Shown here: in pieces, positions 33,316 through 42,700 of the stretch
Layout of the letters: each line of letters opens with the position of its first letter
Numbering within the stretch: position 1 is the stretch's first letter
Source of the DNA: Streptomyces uncialis
GTDB taxonomy: Bacteria; Actinomycetota; Actinomycetes; Streptomycetales; Streptomycetaceae
DNA: 64,000 nucleotides
Direction: 5' to 3'
Assembly (NCBI RefSeq): GCF_001905345.1
Contig: NZ_LFBV01000010.1
Coordinates: forward strand, 472,224 to 536,223
Notes under the pieces: model-generated
The model's input: the letters and a program-made list of their open reading frames with translations, nothing else
Database searches by the model: none
What the model was told of the DNA's origin: nothing
Translations under genes and position numbers: made by a program

Positions 33316-34788
33316 ATGTCGTCGGAGCAGCCCGAGTCGGCAGCCGGTTCCCGGTGCCCCAGGTGTGCGGAGCCGTTGGAGCCGGGTGACCGGTTCTGCG
33401 GGTTCTGCGGTCGCGGTGTGTCACCGGACGGGACCGGCCAGGAGGACCATCCGACCATCGCGATGCAGAGCCCCGGGGCCGTGGGCGCCGTCCCGGGTGC
33501 CCCGGCGGGCGCGGTGCGGTGGCCCACCGCGCCGGAGGTGGACAGCGCGGACACCCCCGCGCCGGTGCATCTGGCGACCGATCTCCCGGGCACCACGTCC
33601 GGCGGCGGCGAACTCCCCCCGGGGGAGCCCGCGTCCGACGGCACCGGCCCGCGCTACCGCACGGACGACCCGTCCGAAAGCCCCACCGGCACCGGCGACT
33701 ACCCGCTGCCCGCCCCCGACCCCCGGGCCCGTCCCGCCGGCGAGGCCCCCGAGGCACCGGAAGCGGGGACGCCCACCGGTGAGGACCCGGGGCACGAGCC
33801 CGCCGCGCAGCCGCCCGCGGGGGCCGGCGCGAGCCCCCGCACCTGTGTCTTCTGCGGGGTGGGCCGAGTGGCCCTGGACGACTACTGCGAGCACTGCGGC
33901 AAGGCCCAGCCGAGGGAACGCGACCATATGGAGACGTCGTTGGACACCCTCGCGGCGGTCAGCGACCGGGGGCTGCGCCATCACCGCAACGAGGACGCGT
34001 ACGCCGTGTCCCCCGCCACGCTGCCCGACGGCTCCCCGGCCGTGGTGGCGATCGTGTGCGACGGGGTGTCGTCGGCGAGCCGTCCCGACGAGGCGTCACT
34101 CGCGGCGTCCCGCGCGGCGAGCGCCCGCGTCCTCGATCTGCTGGCCCTCGGGACGCATCCGCAGGCGGCCATGCACGAGGCGATCCTGGCCGCGTCCGAG
34201 GCCGTCAACGCGCTGGCCGGGGACGGCGGCACGGACCAGGAGCACGCCGCCCACCAGAACGCGCCCGCGTGCACCCTGGTGGGCGCGATCGTCGCCAAGG
34301 ACCTGCTGATCATCGGCTGGGTCGGCGACAGCCGCGCCTACTGGGTGCCGATCGACCGCGAGGGCCCGTCGGCGCGGCTCACCGAGGACGACTCCTGGGC
34401 GGCGCAGATGGTCGCGGCGGGCCTGATGAGCGAGGCCGAGGCGTACGCCGACGAGCGCGCCCACGCCATCACGGGCTGGCTCGGCGCCGACGCGTACGAA
34501 CTGGAGCCCCACACCGTGTCGTTCAAACCGGACCGGCCCGGGATCGTCGTGGTGTGCACCGACGGTCTGTGGAACTACGCCGAGTCGGCGGACGAGATGG
34601 CCTCGGTGCTGCCGGTGGACGCGGCGGACCGGCCGCTCCAGGCGGCCCGGACGATGGTCGGACACGCCCTGGACGGCGGGGGCCACGACAACGTAACAGT
34701 GGCCCTGGTTCCGTTCCCGGTCCCCGGGCAAGGGGCAGGATCGGCCTGGGGCGGGGCGGCGGAGCGGACGGCCACCGGCGGTCCGTGA
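33316..34788 (+). CDS. PP2C-family protein phosphatase with zinc ribbons
   Basis: 490 residues. Two zinc-ribbon-like cysteine pairs come first (CPRCAEPLEPGDRFCGFCG near residue 15; CVFCGVGRVALDDYCEHCG near 180), separated by a Pro/Gly-rich disordered stretch. The PP2C domain then shows its metal motifs: DRGLRHHRNEDAYAV, AIVCDGVSS, GWVGDSRAYWV, VCTDGLWNYA and GGHDNVTVALV. It would reverse phosphorylation by the adjacent kinase. It starts three bases after the kinase stop. The use of zinc ribbons in kinase, phosphatase and FHA protein alike is notable. Confidence 0.9.
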   Translation: MSSEQPESAAGSRCPRCAEPLEPGDRFCGFCGRGVSPDGTGQEDHPTIAMQSPGAVGAVPGAPAGAVRWPTAPEVDSADTPAPVHLATDLPGTTSGGGELPPGEPASDGTGPRYRTDDPSESPTGTGDYPLPAPDPRARPAGEAPEAPEAGTPTGEDPGHEPAAQPPAGAGASPRTCVFCGVGRVALDDYCEHCGKAQPRERDHMETSLDTLAAVSDRGLRHHRNEDAYAVSPATLPDGSPAVVAIVCDGVSSASRPDEASLAASRAASARVLDLLALGTHPQAAMHEAILAASEAVNALAGDGGTDQEHAAHQNAPACTLVGAIVAKDLLIIGWVGDSRAYWVPIDREGPSARLTEDDSWAAQMVAAGLMSEAEAYADERAHAITGWLGADAYELEPHTVSFKPDRPGIVVVCTDGLWNYAESADEMASVLPVDAADRPLQAARTMVGHALDGGGHDNVTVALVPFPVPGQGAGSAWGGAAERTATGGP

Positions 34789-34866
34789 CCGGGGAGTCCA
34801 CCGTCACCGGAGTCGATGACAGCAGCACGCCCACGCGTCGTGGGACCACGAGGGGGAGCGGAGACC

Positions 34867-36210
34867 ATGGCCAATTTCTCGAAACCGTCCGTACCACGGT
34901 TCTCGGTGGAGGTGTACCAGAACGAATACCTGCCGGAGGGCGGGCGTGAGGTCAACGCGATCGTGACGGTCACCGCGACCGGTGGCGGCACGGTCGGTCA
35001 GGTGGCCGGCGGGTCCCCGTCGTACCGGCCCGGGCAGGTCCCCGACGCGGCCGTGGTGATCATGGTCGACTGTTCGGGGTCGATGGACTACCCGGCGACG
35101 AAGATGCGCGGCGCCCGGGACGCGACGGCCGCCGCGATCGACACCCTGCGGGACGGGGTGCGGTTCGCGGTGGTCGCCGGGACGCATGTCGCCAAGGAGG
35201 TCTACCCGGGCGGGCAGGGCCTCGCGGTGGCGAGTGCGACGACCCGGGGGCAGGCCAAGGAGGCGCTGCGCCAGCTGACGTCCGGGGGCGGCACCGCGAT
35301 CGGCACCTGGCTGCGGCTGGCCGACCATCTGCTGGATTCGGCGGACGTCGCGATCCGGCACGGCATCCTGCTCACCGACGGCCGCAACGAGCACGAGACG
35401 CCCGAGGCGCTGCGGTCCGCCCTCGACGCGTGCGCGGGCCGCTTCACCTGTGACGCCCGCGGTGTCGGTACGGACTGGGAAGTGAAAGAGGTCACAGCGA
35501 TAGCCTCCGCGCTGCTCGGCACCGCGGACATCGTCGCCGATCCGTCCGGGCTCGCCGCCGACTTCACCGGGATGATGGAGGCGGCGATGGGCAAGGAGAT
35601 CGCCGATGTGGGGCTGCGGCTGTGGACCCCGATGGGCGCCGAGGTCAAGTTCGTGAAGCAGGTGGCGCCGAAGGTCGAGGAGCTGACCGGGCGGCGCACC
35701 GAGGCGGGTCCCCGGGCGGGCGACTACCCCACCGGTTCATGGGGCGACGAGTCCCGTGACTACCACGTATGCGTCGAGGTGCCCGCCGCCTCCATCGGTC
35801 AGGAGATGCTCGCGGCGCGGGTGTCCCTGGTGATCGGGGAGCCCGACGGGACGACGCGGACCCTCTCCCAGGACCTGGTGCGGGCGGTGTGGACGGACGA
35901 CATGGCGGCGTCCACGTCGATCAATCCGCAGGTCGCGCACTACACCGGACAGGCCGAACTGGCACGCGTCATCCAGCAGGGACTGGACGCCCGCAAATCG
36001 GGCGATGTGGACGGGGCGACGGCGAAACTGGGCCGCGCGGTCCAGCTCGCGAGCGCCTCCGGGAACGCGGACACCGCCAAACTGCTCGCCAAGGTGGTGG
36101 ACGTGGTCGACGCGGCTGCGGGTACTGTGCGACTGAAGGCGAAGGTCGAAGTGGCCGACGAGATGACTCTCGAAACACGGTCCACCAAGACCGTCCGCGT
36201 GAAGAAGTGA
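34867..36210 (+). CDS. von Willebrand factor A domain protein
   Basis: 447 residues, ATG 34867 behind GGAG (upstream open frame ignored). A beta-rich N-terminal domain (FSVEVYQNEYLPEGGREVNA) is followed by a vWA domain with the MIDAS motif DCSGSMD (about 70) and TDGRNEHETPE. The C-terminal part has a helical tail. No signal peptide, so cytoplasmic. Cytoplasmic vWA proteins often assist assembly or bind phosphoproteins with FHA partners. Co-transcribed with kinase, phosphatase and FHA genes. Confidence 0.88.
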   Translation: MANFSKPSVPRFSVEVYQNEYLPEGGREVNAIVTVTATGGGTVGQVAGGSPSYRPGQVPDAAVVIMVDCSGSMDYPATKMRGARDATAAAIDTLRDGVRFAVVAGTHVAKEVYPGGQGLAVASATTRGQAKEALRQLTSGGGTAIGTWLRLADHLLDSADVAIRHGILLTDGRNEHETPEALRSALDACAGRFTCDARGVGTDWEVKEVTAIASALLGTADIVADPSGLAADFTGMMEAAMGKEIADVGLRLWTPMGAEVKFVKQVAPKVEELTGRRTEAGPRAGDYPTGSWGDESRDYHVCVEVPAASIGQEMLAARVSLVIGEPDGTTRTLSQDLVRAVWTDDMAASTSINPQVAHYTGQAELARVIQQGLDARKSGDVDGATAKLGRAVQLASASGNADTAKLLAKVVDVVDAAAGTVRLKAKVEVADEMTLETRSTKTVRVKK

Positions 36211-36308
36211 GCAGACGGTAACGGCCTCACCGCCGTTGCCCGTCCGGCCCCCGGCCGGGCGGACCGACATCCGGCCCAGGCCGGAAGAGGAGAGGGGGAG
36301 GCGCCGAC

Positions 36309-37526
36309 ATGCCGACCTGCCCGAACGGACACCAATCGGGTTCGGACGACTGGTGCGAGGTCTGCGGTCACCGCATGGCCGGTGCCGTGCCGCCGCCACC
36401 GCCGCCGTCCGCCCAGGGGTACGGCTACCCGCCGCCCGTGCACGGCGGGCAGTCGTCGGGGAGCGCGGTACAGGACCCCATACAGCCCGAGTACTGCCCG
36501 CAGTGCCACACCCCCCGGGAGAGCGGGGCGCCGTTCTGCGAGGAGTGCCGGTGGAACTTCCTCACCAACACGGCCACGTCGTACACCCCGGCCGCGCCGC
36601 GTCCGCCGGGCGGCGGTCCCGGGCCCGGCCCCGCGCCGTCGCATTTCCCGCCGCCCGCGGGAGGACCCCCTGGCGGGCCCCCGCAGGCTTCGGGGCACGA
36701 CCCGTTCGGGTACCAGGGGTCCCGTCCCTCGCAGGTGAACCGGCCCGCCGAGCCGATCCCGCCGTTCGGCGGCCCCCCCGGGGGACCGCCGCCCCCGCCG
36801 CAGGGCGGTCCCGGCGCGCCGAGCGCCTTCCAGCAGCAGTCCGGTCCCCCCGCGCCGCCCGCGTACCCCGGCTCCTTCCCGGACGCCGGACCGCGTCAGG
36901 GACCGCCGCCTCCCCCGCCCCCCGGGCAGGGCTTCGGCAACGGCAACGGTGACGACTGGGTGATCCCGCCGCCCTCGGGCTCCCAGCACGGCCAGCACGG
37001 CCCGGGGAGTCAGCACGGCCACGGCGGTCAGCACGGTCAGGGCGGACCGGGCGGCCAGGGCCCCGGTGGCGGCGATCATCTGCCGTACACCCAGCCCGGC
37101 CCCGGGAGCTATCAGCAGCCCGCGAACTGGTCGGCGACGATCGGTCCGGACCGTGACTACTTCCTGGCGATGATGCAGCGTTCCGGGCCGGAGGCGGCCG
37201 GGCTGAACCTGCCCGCGTACTCGCCGGAGCAGCAGCGTCCGCTGATCGGGAACCAGATCACCATCGGCCGGCGGCGGCACTCCACGGGCGAGGTCCCGGA
37301 CATCGACCTGTCCGTGCCGCCGGAGGACCCGGGTGTCTCGCACCAGCACGCGAAGCTGGTGCAGCAGCCGGACGGCGGCTGGGCGATCGTGGACCAGAAC
37401 TCCACCAACGGCACCACCGTGAACGGCTCCGACGAGCCGATCCAGCCGTTCGCCCCCGTACCGCTCCAGGACGGCGACCGGGTGCATGTCGGGGCGTGGA
37501 CGACGATCACGATCCACCGCGGCTAG
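36309..37526 (+). CDS. FHA-domain protein with zinc ribbons
   Basis: 405 residues. N-terminal zinc ribbons CPNGHQSGSDDWCEVCG and CPQCHTPRESGAPFCEEC, a long Pro/Gly/Gln/His-rich linker (including GQHGQHG-type repeats), then a C-terminal FHA domain (about 315-400): ITIGRRRHSTGEVPDIDL, DPGVSHQHAKL, NSTNGTTVNG. FHA domains bind phosphothreonine, so this is the likely reader of the adjacent kinase. Unlike GarA/OdhI it has no ETT-type phosphorylation motif before the FHA domain that I can see. ATG 36309 follows GGGGGAGG. Confidence 0.9.
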   Translation: MPTCPNGHQSGSDDWCEVCGHRMAGAVPPPPPPSAQGYGYPPPVHGGQSSGSAVQDPIQPEYCPQCHTPRESGAPFCEECRWNFLTNTATSYTPAAPRPPGGGPGPGPAPSHFPPPAGGPPGGPPQASGHDPFGYQGSRPSQVNRPAEPIPPFGGPPGGPPPPPQGGPGAPSAFQQQSGPPAPPAYPGSFPDAGPRQGPPPPPPPGQGFGNGNGDDWVIPPPSGSQHGQHGPGSQHGHGGQHGQGGPGGQGPGGGDHLPYTQPGPGSYQQPANWSATIGPDRDYFLAMMQRSGPEAAGLNLPAYSPEQQRPLIGNQITIGRRRHSTGEVPDIDLSVPPEDPGVSHQHAKLVQQPDGGWAIVDQNSTNGTTVNGSDEPIQPFAPVPLQDGDRVHVGAWTTITIHRG

Positions 37527-37541
37527 CTTCTTCTTCCGTCC

Positions 37542-37593
37542 GGGAACGGCTGCCGGGGCACGCGGGATCCCGCGTGCCCCGACAGCCGTTCCC
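37542..37593. terminator. Strong bidirectional terminator
   Basis: An 11-bp outer stem (37542-37552 with 37583-37593), one internal mismatch patch, then a perfect inner palindrome (37555-37580). It separates the convergent FHA gene (ending 37526) and methyltransferase gene (ending 37638). Confidence 0.9.
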
Positions 37594-37637
37594 GTCGATG
37601 CCCCCGCCGCTCCCGGACCCGTTCGTTCGGTGCCGGG

Positions 37638-38642
37638 TCAGTGCGGGAGGGGCCAGGCGTACGGGCCGTCGGGGTCGTCGAGCCAGGCCCAGGAGTGCTC
37701 GCCGCGGACGGTGACCCCGTAGCGTTCCCGGGCCGGACGGCCCTCCCGCTGCCACAGGGTGAGGGCGTCGTGCGGGTCCAGGGTCCCGGCGGTCAGCGCC
37801 AGCAGGAACTGGAACAGTTCGCTGTGCAGGGCGCGGCGCGGGAGCCCGCCCGAGTAGCCGGGTTCCGGCAGATGGCGGGCCGCGCCGCGCAGCGGCACGA
37901 AGTACGCCGAGGTGTGCAGGAAGCGGCCCTCGGCCTGGTCGGGGCCGCGCACGGTGAGACGGATCAGTCCCGTGGCGAGCGGCGCGAGCACCAGCGCGTC
38001 CGGCGCGCACTGCGCGAGCCAGGCCCGGGGTACGGACGGCAGGGTGCAGGTCGCCATGATCCGGTCGAAGGGGGCCCGGCCCGGCCAGCCCCGGGCGCCG
38101 TCGCCGGTGACGACGGTGGGGGTGTGTCCGGCGGCCCGCAGATGGGTGCGCGCGGACTCCGTGATCTCCGTGTCGAGGTCGACGGTGGTGACCCGGGCGT
38201 CGGTGACCCGGTGGGCGAGGAGCGCCGCGTTGTAGCCGGTGCCCGCGCCGATCTCCAGGACCCGGGAGTCGGGCCGTACCCGCAGTTCGGCCAGCATCCG
38301 GGCCATCAGCGAGGGCTGGCTGGACGACGACAGCAGCTCACCGTCGCGCAGCCGGGTCGCGAGCGGGGCGTCCGCGTAGGCGCCGCGTACCCAGCGCACC
38401 CGCCGGGCCGGGTCCGGGTCCTCGCGCCACAGCCGCTCATGGCCGCCGGCCGTGCCGATCCAGTAGTAGGGCACGAAGAGATGACGCGGCACCTCCTCGA
38501 ACGCGGTCCGCCAGCCGGGGTCGGCCTCGAAGGCGCCGCTCGCGGCGATCGCGCGGACCAGTCCCGCGCGGGCCTCGGCGGCGATCCGTTCCAGGTCGTC
38601 ACCGGGGGCGGCGGGGTCGTCGGGCGCGGGATGCGGGGCCAT
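37638..38642 (-). CDS. SAM-dependent methyltransferase, protein-isoaspartate O-methyltransferase family
   Basis: 334 residues from ATG 38642. The core resembles PCMT: FEEVPRHLFVP, ELLSSSSQPSLMARMLAEL, then motif I VLEIGAGTGYNAALLAHRV and VTTVDLDTEI. The C-terminal third (after about 220) is an extra domain, YGVTVRGEHSWAWLDDPDGP. In actinomycetes such extended proteins serve either repair of isoaspartyl residues or modification of peptides in RiPP clusters; no peptide precursor is seen nearby. The ribosome site is very close to the ATG, so an upstream start near 38726 is possible. Confidence 0.85.
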   Translation of the reverse strand: MAPHPAPDDPAAPGDDLERIAAEARAGLVRAIAASGAFEADPGWRTAFEEVPRHLFVPYYWIGTAGGHERLWREDPDPARRVRWVRGAYADAPLATRLRDGELLSSSSQPSLMARMLAELRVRPDSRVLEIGAGTGYNAALLAHRVTDARVTTVDLDTEITESARTHLRAAGHTPTVVTGDGARGWPGRAPFDRIMATCTLPSVPRAWLAQCAPDALVLAPLATGLIRLTVRGPDQAEGRFLHTSAYFVPLRGAARHLPEPGYSGGLPRRALHSELFQFLLALTAGTLDPHDALTLWQREGRPARERYGVTVRGEHSWAWLDDPDGPYAWPLPH

Positions 38643-38739
38643 GCCTCCACTGTGCTGTGCCGCGGCGGGCTGCGCGAGGGCTCCGGGGCCCCGTATCCGG
38701 GTCCTAGGACCCGGGTCCTCCGTCATCCCGTCTGAGACC

Positions 38740-39153
38740 ATGGACGGTGTGAACGAGATCCGGCGAGGCACGCTTCAGGAGCAGACCTTCTACGAGCAGG
38801 TCGGTGGTGAGGAGACCTTCCGCCGTCTGGTGCACAGGTTCTACCAGGGGGTCGCGGAAGACCCCCTGCTGCGTCCGATGTATCCGGAGGAGGACCTCGG
38901 GCCCGCCGAGGAGCGTTTCACGCTGTTCCTCATCCAGTACTGGGGCGGTCCGCGGACGTACAGCGACACCCGCGGGCATCCCCGGCTCCGGATGCGGCAC
39001 GCCCCGTTCCAGGTGGACCGCGCCGCGCACGACGCGTGGCTGCGGCACATGCGGGACGCGGTGGACGAGCTGGGGCTGGCCGAGGAGCACGAGGAGCAGC
39101 TGTGGCGGTACATGACGTACGCCGCCGCTTCCATGATCAACACTGAGGGCTGA
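38740..39153 (+). CDS. glbO: Truncated haemoglobin, group II (GlbO)
   Basis: 137 residues; GTG 38749 is an alternative start (VNEIRRGTLQEQTFYEQVGG). Group II features: FYEQVGGEETFRRLVHRFYQ, LRPMYPEEDLGPAEERFTLF, YWGGPRTYSD, LRMRHAPF with the proximal His, and the Trp of WLRHMRDAVDEL. It binds haem and oxygen. In actinobacteria it is tied to oxygen handling at the membrane or peroxide stress. It is divergent from the methyltransferase gene with a short shared promoter region. Confidence 0.93.
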   Translation: MDGVNEIRRGTLQEQTFYEQVGGEETFRRLVHRFYQGVAEDPLLRPMYPEEDLGPAEERFTLFLIQYWGGPRTYSDTRGHPRLRMRHAPFQVDRAAHDAWLRHMRDAVDELGLAEEHEEQLWRYMTYAAASMINTEG

Positions 39154-39751
39154 CGCCCGGCTCCCCTCTCCTCCGACGACCCGGGGTCCGCCGCCCCGCT
39201 GTCCGGCGCCCTGGTGGCTTGGTGCCCCGAGGTCCGGCGCCCCGAGGTCCGGCGCCCCGCTGTCCGGCGCCCCGCTGTCCGGCGCCCCGCTGTCCGGCGC
39301 CCCGCTGTCCGGCGCCCCGGTGGCTTGGTGCCCCGGTGGCTTGGTGCCCCGGTGTCCGATGTCACGGGTTTCGGCAGCCCGGTTCTCAGCAGCCGGTTCC
39401 CGGTGTCCCCGGTCCGGTGCCCGGGGGCGGCTTCGCCATGCCCGTTCCCGGACGCTCCGGGGCGCCGGAACCGTCCCCGACCTCCCGATAGTCGGATTCC
39501 GGTCGTCATTTTCCGGTCCATCCCCTTTCCCCGGCCGGGGAACCTCTGAAAACATCCAGGGGACCTTCGTCGAACACGCGTGGCCCACCGGTCTGTCCGG
39601 TCCCGGTGCCCCCGTACGACACGGACGGCACGACAGGCGCGGGCGACGACCGGCGCCGCGGCGGCGGACCGCGCGACAGCGGTACGGCCCGCACAGCGAC
39701 GAATGAGGCATCCGCGGCGCGGACGCACGGGGACACGGGGGCGGAACAGCA
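39154..39751. other. Intergenic region with a 15-bp minisatellite
   Basis: 598 bp without a convincing gene between glbO and the first FtsX-type permease. The first half contains the tandem array described separately. The remainder is C/G-rich and holds no hairpin or start signal I can support until the permease start. Confidence 0.6.
39200..39359. repeat. 15-bp tandem repeat, about 10-11 copies
   Basis: Units of the form GTCCGGCGCCCCGCT with variants GTCCGGCGCCCCGAG and a related GGTGGCTTGGTGCCCC form. Copies in the middle are identical, indicating recent slippage. Confidence 0.9.
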
Positions 39752-42700
39752 GTGACGGGGTTCGTACTGGCGCGCGTCCGTGCGCACCGCCTGCTGCTCG
39801 CCGCCGCGCTGATCGCCGTGGTGCTGACCACCACGGTCCTCTCCACGCTGGCGGCCTTCTCCGGGGGCATCGGGGACGCCGCGCTGCGGCACTCCCTGCG
39901 CACCCGGGACACCGCCGAGACCGCGCTGCTCGCCAGGGCGGAGGTCGGCACCCCGGAGCGGAAGACGGCCGAGAGCGCCGTACGAGACGCCGCCAGGACC
40001 GCGTTCGACGGGCTCCCCGTCACCGTGACCGATCTGGTGCGCTCGGGCCCCTACTCGCTCCCCCGGTCCCTCCAGCCGCCCGCGGCCCGCGCCGGGAACC
40101 CGTATCTGACCCAGTTCGCCGCCCTCGACCCGGCGCAGGTCCGGGTCACCGACGGCCGGCTGCCGCGTCCCTCGGCGCGCGGCCGGGTGGAGGTGGCCCT
40201 GCCGGAGACGGCCGCCGCCGAGCTGGGGGTGCGCCCCGGGGCGCGGAACTCCGCCCTCACCCTGGGCGACCGGCGCGACGGCCCCGCCGTGCGGATACGG
40301 ATCGTCGGTGTGTACCGGCCCGTCGCCACCGGCGCCGCGTACTGGCAGCTCGACCCGCTGCGCGGGCGCGGCGCGCAGAAGGTGTCCTTCGCGACGTACG
40401 GGCCGCTGCTCACCGACCGTTCGGTGCTCACCGCCGAGGGGCGGGTCAGCAGGGGCGAGACGGCGTGGCTGGCGACCGGGGACTTCTCCGCGATGACCAC
40501 CGAACGGATCGGGGCGCTGCGCGACGCCGCGCGGGAGGGCACCGCAGCGCTGCGCGGGTCCGCCGCGCTCGCCGGGAGCGACGAGGTGTCGACCGGGCTG
40601 CCCGGGGTCCTCGACCGGGCCGAACGCGCGATGCTGGTGTCCCGTTCGACGCTGCTGATCGTGGCGCTCCAGCTCTGTCTGCTCGCCGGGTACACCCTGC
40701 TGCTGGTCGCCCGGCTGCTGAGCTCCGAACGCGCCGGGGAGACCGGGCTGATGCGGGCGCGTGGCGCGTCGCGCGGCCGGATCGCCTCGCTCGCCGCCCT
40801 GGAGGCCCTGCTTCTCGCGGTGCCCGCCGCCCTGCTCGCCCCGCTGCTCGCGGGCCCGCTCACCGGACTGCTGACCGGGCAGGGCGCGCTGTCCCGGATC
40901 GGGCTGCGCGTCGACGCGGAGGCGTCGGGCACGGTGTGGCTGGTCGCGGCGACCGTCGCACTGGGCTGCGCGCTGGCGGTGACGCTGCCCGCGCTCGGTT
41001 CGGCGACCCCCGCGGGGCCGCCGCGCGCCCGCGCGCTGCCCGGTCCGCTGCGGGCCGGGGCGGACCTGGCGCTGCTGGTCGTCGCGGGCGTCGCCTACTG
41101 GCAGCTCGACCAGCAGACCTCCGGTTCCGGCGCGCTGAGCGGTGACCGGACCGGCCGGCTGGGCATCGACCCGCTGCTCGTGACCGCGCCCGCGCTGGCG
41201 CTGCTCGCCGGTACGGTGCTCACCCTGCGGCTGCTGCCGCCGGTCGCCCGGCTCGCGGAACGCCGGGCGGCGAGCGGGCGGGGACTGACCTCGGCCCTCG
41301 CGGGCTGGCAGTTCAGCCGCCGTCCGCTGCGGGGCGCGGGGCCGGTGCTGCTGCTCGTCCTGTCGGTGGCGATGGGCATGCTGGCGATCGGTCAGGGCGC
41401 CTCGTGGGACCGCTCGCAGGACGACCAGGCGGACTTCCGGGCGGGGGCCCCGATCCGGGTGCTCACCTCGGGGGCGGCCCAGCTCGGGCAGGCGGGACGG
41501 TACGAGGACACCCCGGGGATCGAGGGGGCGGCGCCCGCGCTGCGCACCTCGATGCAGCTGTCCGGCGGGCGCGAGGCGACGGTCCTCGCACTCGACATGG
41601 CGCGCGGCGCCGGGAGCACCCTGATACGTGAGGACCTGGGGAACCTCACCAAGGATCTGAAGCGGGACACGGGTGCCGGGCCCCAGGGGACACCTCTCCC
41701 CGAGGGCACCGGCGAACTGGCCCTGGACATGCGGCTGCGGTCGGTCCCCGGCCCGGGGGAGGTGCCCGAGGGCGGCGAGCCCGACGGCCCGCCCAAGGTG
41801 TCGGTGGTCCTGGAGGACCGGTACGGCGTCACCTACCGGCTGCCCGGCGGGAACCTGCCCGCCGACGGCGACCGGCACCGGATCGCACTGGACCTCACGG
41901 GCGCCGCCGGGGCGTCCGACGGCCGGGCCGCCGAGCCGCTCACGCTGGTCGGGCTGGAAGTCGGTGTCCAGCAGCCGGTGGGCCGCGAGGAACAGCACAC
42001 CCTCACCCTGGAGGGCCTGCGGGCCACCGCCGCCGAGGGCCGGGACGGGCCGCGGGACATCGCGCTCGGCGCCGACTGGCTGGGGGCGAAGGAGACCGCC
42101 GGGGAGGAGACGGTGTCCGGCCCCGAGCAGCGTGCCGGCACCCCCCTGGACAAGAAGCCGGGCGGCGGGCTCGCGATGACCTACACCACCGGTCAGACCC
42201 ATGTCGAGGCCGACGGCTGGTTCCCCATGCCCGCCGAGATCACCGTACGGCTGATCGCGGACCGGCCCGCACCGACCGAGTTCACGGCCATCGCCACCGA
42301 CCGCTTCCTGGAGGTCCTGGGCGCGCGCACCGGTGACCGGGTGGAGGTCCCGGTGAACGGCGTCAACCTGCCCGTACGGATCACCGGCAGTGTCCGGGCG
42401 CTGCCGACGACGGCACCGGACACCCGGAGCGCGGCCCTGACGGACATCGACGGGTCCGTCACCGAGGCGGGGGCCTCCTCCGTGGCCGAACGGGACGGCG
42501 GTGCGCTGCTGATGGACCTGGCGGCCGTCAACCGGATGTTCGTCCAGAAGACCGGTGCGGGTCCCGCGCCCAACGAGTGGTGGCTGACGACCGGTCCCGG
42601 CCGGTCCGCCGAGGCCGCTTCGGCGCTGCGGTCCCGTTCCGACGCGGACCCCGCGTCGGTGATCGTGCGCGACGAGATCGCCGACGCTCTGCGGGACGAC

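Noticed and set aside
37638..38642. RiPP cluster based on the isoaspartyl methyltransferase homologue
   Set aside because: No precursor peptide, lanthionine or graspetide enzyme is adjacent; neighbours are a haemoglobin and an FHA protein.
39219..39491. Frame encoding repeated APRCP or RRPAV units
   Set aside because: It translates the 15-bp minisatellite; no start signal and no non-repeat domain.
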